From NCBI RefSeq assembly GCF_000090795.2, contig NW_003546837.1, positions 1 through 20,985 of the forward strand: DNA of 20,985 nt, in the 5' to 3' direction. The position numbers and the translations under genes are program-made. Source of the stretch: Amphimedon queenslandica. Taxonomy: Eukaryota; Porifera; Demospongiae; Haplosclerida; Niphatidae. This document shows positions 16,346-20,985 of this stretch, in pieces (position 1 is the stretch's first letter; every line of letters starts with the position of its first letter). The notes under the pieces are model-generated. The model was not told where the DNA came from, did not search any database, and saw only the letters and a list, made by a program, of their open reading frames with translations.

Positions 16346-19300
16346 TTAAATAGTATCATTTAGTTCAGTTATAATATCATTCATTGTTGGACGGTGTCTA
16401 TACTCAACTATCAGGCAGCGTTGAACAAGAGACCTAAACGAGGCTCTTCTAATACCATCAATAAGACCTACTCTCTCTTCTGGTAGAGGAATACGTCGTG
16501 TTATCATCTCTAGAAGGAGGACACCATAACTGAAGACATCCATTGAAGGAGAGTGTTCCCTTGGATTGGCTGCTTCAGGTGCTGCATAAAGTGGGCCACC
16601 AGGATTGACTGACCTAATTATAAGATGCTGAAGATTAGCTGATCCATAATCAGATACCTTAGCCCTCAAACCTCCATGCACTCCTCCCATTGGCTGAAGG
16701 AGTACATTAGCACTGCTGACATCTCTATGTAGTATAGGATGAGGCTTGAAGAGATGAAGGTAATTGAGAGCACAGGCTACATCTAAACTGATGTTTAGTA
16801 CAGCATGATAGGCCAGTCCTCCAGTCTCTAATTCCTTTCTTAGGCTGGTCGGCATTAGCTCTGTCAGGATGATTGGATTACCTTCTGTAGTGGCTCCTAT
16901 GAACTGAAGGAGATTAGGATGACGTAGCTTAGAGGCAATATTCATTTCACGAGAGAACAGTGACACGTTATATTCTGATATGATGGTCTCGTGAAGTACC
17001 TTTGCAGCAACTTCCAGTCCATGAAAACGAGCTACTCTGACCTCTCCCCATCCTCCTCTGCCTAGAATCCTTTCTGTCATTCTAATATCATTTCTGCTAA
17101 CTACCCAGGAAGATTCTTTCTCTTGTCTATCTCTCTCTCTTAGTTGCTGCTCTAGGCCTCTTTCTCTTTCTTGACTTTCCTGAAGCTGTCGTCGAAGATC
17201 CTGTTCTCTTTCCCCACCCTGTTGAACTTCCCTCTGAAACTGTTGCTCTCTTTCTTGAAGCTGCCATTGAAGATTCTCCTCTCTTTCTCTGGCCTGCCTC
17301 TCTCTTTCTTGTCCTTGCTGCTGTACTTGTTGAAGTTGTTGTTCTCTTCCTTGAAGTTGTTGCTGTAGTCTGTTTCTAACTTGTTCCTTTTCTCTTCTCT
17401 CCTCCTGTAGTTCCCTTTCCCTTTCTTGTAGTACACGTGTCAGACGGTCTATTTCTCTTCTATCCTCAGGTTGAACAGGTTGAGATGCTTCCCATTCTCT
17501 TCTCCTTTCTTGTAGTTTCTCTTGATACTGGTTCAGAGGTATTATACTAGTAGACCAATCATTATTACTAGTATACCCTATACAGTAACACAATAGTGTA
17601 ATTAACGACAAGTATACATGTATGTGTATAATAATAATTATGCTGTATAGTGGAAAGCACTGATTATTACTTAAATTCATATACATAATTATTCTAAATT
17701 ATTATGTCACTCAATAAAGCAAATGTACATGTACTGACTGAGTTCAATTACTGCTGTATCAGTGTATGACATCTCTCCTCCAAACACTATTATCCAGTTA
17801 GTGGTTGGAGTCACACTCCACAATGAGAGAGAATGAGAATATCTATTAGTGACATTCTTCGGTGTATTAAACTATGAAGGAGGATTATAATAAATATAAT
17901 TTGTAATATTCATTGTCATGTACTGTACATGAACATGTATTGTCATTAAATTTTGATTAACTCATTTGTCATAAGCTTATTTAAAACCATAAACTCCACC
18001 AAAAATATCTAAACAACACCCACAATATCATGTTATACTTACCAGTTCCTTCCATGATTTATTTTTAATATCAAATATCCAAAGACCATGAGAACGAACT
18101 CCACCCACCACTAATAGGTGTGGTCCTGAGTTAGTGTTAATCAATACACTGGAATGAGCACGTCTTTCCTCAGGCCATTGTACTGATCCTCCAGGATTGG
18201 ATAACTTTGAACAATTCTATAATAAAATAACTATTATAAACCACATCCTTACAGAAACACCCCCTCAAAAATAACTAATGTGACTAGATGTACATACTGA
18301 CAATATACATGTACTCACCACAGATGTATCAGTAAAATTAAGAATATATACATTGTTGCTCCTTCCATTAGCAGTGTCACCTCCAAATAATATAGCACTG
18401 GAATTATTAATTGATGTTAAAGTAAATTCATCAATAGGAGGTGGTCTGTCTCCAGTGACAGTTGGTGATATCCAATCACCTAAAATATAAAATTAATTAA
18501 TGATCAGTTTGTTGATAATGAATAAAATACCCACGAGCTACTCAATTACCTACATGTACAAGTTCTGTGTGCTACTTAGCTTTTTTTGCACTATACTGTA
18601 TTTAAGAATAAAGAACAATTTATGCTGCATGGTGTTATCAACAAGATCTTAAGGGCTGTCTCCCATTTTAAATAAAATACAAACTTTGCCATAAACCATG
18701 CATAAAACCAAAAACTGTGCTGTATAAGACTTATGTTGTACAAATATGCTAAACGATAATAATCAGGCCTGAAACGAATAATAAAATATTCAAATATTCG
18801 TTCGTTTATAATTTTTTATAGCAATACTTGAATAGTTTTCTTGCTAGTCGAATTAAATTTTTAATGGTTATAGCAATAATTAATGGCCACGGAATAATTA
18901 ATAGCCATGGAAAGTGGTTCTTAATCTCAAAGAAGCCCTGCCCTGTTTGGGATCATTTTGAAAAGATTTAGACCAAAAAGGTAGTTTATAATCATTCATT
19001 GAACTATTTGAATATTCATATCATGTCAGTATTCACATGTAGCATACGAAGAGTGAAAAATACTATTCGTTTCAGCCCTAATAATAATTAAACTATACTG
19101 ACCTGATGAAAGTTTATATAAATGTATTTCATTATTCCTAACATTGTACTGGGCATCAGGTTGCTCTGGTACATTATTTGAAGATTGTTGATATCCTCCA
19201 ATTACTACAAGATAGTCCTCACCGTTGACTTTTATTGCTGTCATATCACATATGTATTTCATCATAGGACCATGACGAGATGTAGTAGGAGAGAGTTCCT

Positions 19301-20403
19301 TCCAGTTGAAGGTATCAACATTAAAACTGTATAAAATATTATATGATATTTATCAGTAACTATCATGTTTACCTATACAAACTATTATGAAGACAGCCAA
19401 CATAATTACACCATCCTGCGAAATAAAAGATTACTCTTCCAATGGCAGCAGCTGCATAGCCAGAAACACCCAGTGGAGGATTACCAGTGGTGGGTTTCTG
19501 CTCCCATCTACCAGTCAATAGGTGGCACACCTCCATGACAGAACACATTGACTTCTTCTCTTCATTATTATGTACTTCAGGGAGATCAGGCTGGTTCCCA
19601 CCCCACATATACAGGTAGTCTCCTACCCGTACAGTGGAGTGTCCACTCCTCTTCACTGGTTGATAGTCTATAGATAACAAGAGGTAACAGTAACTGAATG
19701 ATACATTAATAATCAGTGAGTGACCTTTTTCAGGACCCTTAGCTGTCATTTTGTCATGACATTGAGCCTCTCTTCTCCGTATACTATCCCCCATCCATTC
19801 TCTTGGTACGTAAATTTCAACCACGTGCTCATCATGGCAACAGTTTTTTGGAAGTGAATGAAATAATACTTTATATATATATATTTCCTGTTGGACCTAT
19901 AGTTGGAACCCCCTAAATTGGTGGCATTTTGGACCCTTTTTCTGTTGTTTGAAGTATTCTATTAAAAAAGTAAAGTGATTCACGCACACTACTATACCAG
20001 TGTAACAAATTGACAAAAAAGTTTCTCTCATAAGTTCGCTATGTTAAGTGGTAGAGTGGCCACAGTTTGGGTCTCATTTATGGCCAATAACACTCAAATT
20101 CTCCTTCATTGTTTATTGCACATTCAAAATAATAGAATTCATGCACGTACATAGTCATAAACTAACCTCCTAATGTTGTGTTCCTTGAATATCTATGTGC
20201 ACTGGCTAGAAATTTTGCCCAAGGTAGTTAATTGTTAAAAAATTGCCACTTTTTGGTGAATAACTTAACGCACAGGAGGCAATTAAGTTAAATTCTCGAT
20301 TCATATCATGCATTAACTTATTACTGAACAAAATCAGGTGACTATTTGTCCTACACACTCTAGGCACTGAATAATAAATATGACAACTCACCTCACTCGC
20401 CAT
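16346..20403 (-). CDS. Kelch-repeat / coiled-coil / TKL-type protein kinase
   Basis: Eight exons: 20403-20392, 19887-19725, 19667-19373, 19326-19103, 18479-18319, 18216-18043, 17871-17739 and 17577-16346. All have GT-AG borders and join in phase into 797 aa; the start is MASE, 50 nt after TATAAAG. Residues ~60-385 hold about six kelch-like blades with GG or AG turns (YMWGGNQP, FYFAGW, VVIGGYQQ, ILFGGD, LVVGGV, IVFGGE). Residues ~400-548 are a Gln/Glu/Arg-rich coiled coil. The kinase domain (554-797) has GRGGWGEV (560-567), Lys580, Glu598, HRDVSSAN (671-678), DYG (697-699) and APE (720-722). Catalytic Asp, Asn and Lys are present. The loop is HRDVS rather than HRDLK, and DFG is DYG. Predicted soluble; kelch would bind a partner and the coil would dimerise. 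Substrate unknown. The first two exons are the least certain. Confidence 0.88.
18764..19080. mobile_element. 317-bp hAT-like MITE in a kelch-kinase intron
   Basis: The left end is 'caggcctgaaacgaata'; the reverse complement of the right end is 'tagggctgaaacgaata'. Both sides carry the perfect 8-bp duplication ATAATAAT (18756-18763 and 19081-19088). Eight-base duplications and CAGGG-like ends are typical of hAT elements. No ORF. It lies between the exons 19326-19103 and 18479-18319, 15 bp from the 5' splice site of that intron. Confidence 0.85.
19888..20391 (-). other. First intron of the kelch-kinase gene
   Basis: 504 nt between GTGAGT (after MASE) and 'ccaacag'. This is much longer than the gene's short introns; only the MITE-bearing intron is longer. 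No other feature is seen. Confidence 0.6.
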
Positions 20404-20452
20404 TTTCTTTGTTGTATAGCATGGAGACAACAGGAAGTGGTTTCTCCATAGA

Positions 20453-20472
20453 CTTTATACGGAGCTTCCGGT
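20453..20472 (-). promoter_or_regulatory. TATA box and ETS motif of the kelch-kinase gene
   Basis: On the minus strand TATAAAG (20459-20453) lies 50 nt before the ATG at 20403, preceded by ACCGGAAGC (20472-20464), an ETS-family core. The spacing fits a core promoter with a short leader. Confidence 0.55.
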
Positions 20473-20520
20473 AATGTTTCACATCCATGTGTATTACAGT
20501 ATCTATGCTTTCAGCATAGG

Positions 20521-20985
20521 TACAGCGTATTTCAGCCCACTTGGATCACGGAACAACCTTTCCCTATCCAAGACACTCCCTCTTCCCAATTAAAAGTACA
20601 GGTAGGTGTGGATACGGAACGGAAATTGTGATCCAAGTGAAGTGAAAGACGCTGTACAGCGTATTTCAGCCCACTTGGATCACGGAACAACCTTTCCGTA
20701 TGCAAGACACTCCCCCTTCCCAATTAAAAGTACAGGTAGGTGTGGATACGGAACGGAAAAAGTGATCCAAGTGAAGTGAAAGACGCTGTACAGCGTATTT
20801 CAGCCCACTTGGATCACGGAACAACCTTTCCCTATCCAAGACACTCCCTCTTCCCAATTAAAAGTACAGGTAGGTGTGGATACGGAACGGAAATTGTGAT
20901 CCAAGTGAAGTGAAAGACGCTGTACAGCGTATTTCAGCCCACTTGGATCACGGAACAACCTTTCCGTATGCAAGACACTCCCCCT
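20521..20985. repeat. 134-bp tandem satellite with A-B-A-B alternation
   Basis: Units begin 'tacagcgtatttcagccc' at 20521, 20655, 20789 and 20923 (the last cut by the window edge), exactly 134 bp apart. Units 1 and 3 share 'ccctatccaag', 'cctcttcc' and 'aaattgtg'; units 2 and 4 share 'ccgtatgcaag' and 'ccccct', and unit 2 has 'aaaaagtg'. Within each unit the two ends are inverted repeats (CAGCGT, CACTTGGATCAC) around 'aattaaaagtacagg'. Reading frames inside are by-products: 134 is not a multiple of 3. Confidence 0.92.

Noticed and set aside
17171-17368. Plus-strand leucine/serine-rich ORF, and minus-strand 17152-17436 ORF
   Set aside because: Both are other-frame readings of the low-complexity coiled-coil codons of the kinase gene.
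20532-20857. Two near-identical 63-aa minus-strand ORFs
   Set aside because: Created by the 134-bp satellite, which is not a multiple of three; the frames change from unit to unit.
1-20985. CRISPR array, bacterial operons, rRNA or tRNA genes
   Set aside because: Spliceosomal introns and animal domains throughout; no regularly spaced repeat-spacer pattern, and no RNA gene fold was seen.

Overview
The window looks like nuclear DNA of an early-branching animal, most probably a demosponge (Amphimedon-like). It is AT-rich and has many short introns of about 40-100 nt. It carries metazoan fibrinogen-domain secreted proteins, a cytoplasmic dynein heavy-chain fragment, and a kelch/coiled-coil/TKL-kinase fusion. 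It is littered with short non-autonomous DNA transposons and ACATGTAC-type palindromes. The species is inferred from gene content, not proven.

Region 1 (1-10560, + strand) is a tandem array of fibrinogen-related (FReD) genes. Each unit has three exons: signal peptide plus a small Cys-rich module; a short exon starting the fibrinogen domain; and a long exon with the rest. Copies 1 (645-1615) and 2 (2569-3542) are intact, about 290 aa. Copies at 3933, 6083, 7391 and 9271 carry stops or frameshifts, and a solo first exon lies at 5860. Flanks are duplicated with the units, and a repeat at 1-250 matches 10330-10560, so the array probably continues to the left.

Region 2 (10750-13030, - strand) is an internal fragment of a cytoplasmic dynein-1 heavy-chain gene, running from the end of AAA2 to AAA3. 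It has six recognisable exons and mostly conserved splice sites, but also frameshifts, in-frame stops and a lost AAA2 'SRCG' arginine. It is best read as a pseudogene or decaying duplicate. A MITE sits on one splice donor and a 20-bp minisatellite forms the next polypyrimidine tract. Region 13031-15890 has no secure gene: it holds direct repeats, a 358-bp terminal-inverted-repeat element, two possible exons, a promoter-like ETS plus X-box cluster and a long hairpin.

Region 3 (16346-20403, - strand) is a complete eight-exon gene for a 797-aa protein: about six kelch blades, a long coiled coil and a TKL-type kinase domain. All exon phases join without a stop. A 317-bp hAT-like MITE with a perfect 8-bp target duplication lies in one intron. 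Upstream of its promoter, from 20521 to the window edge, is a 134-bp tandem satellite whose units alternate A-B-A-B.

Functionally, the FReD cluster fits secreted lectin-like recognition proteins diversifying by birth-and-death. The kelch-kinase is an intracellular signalling protein. Nothing in the sequence ties the two together.
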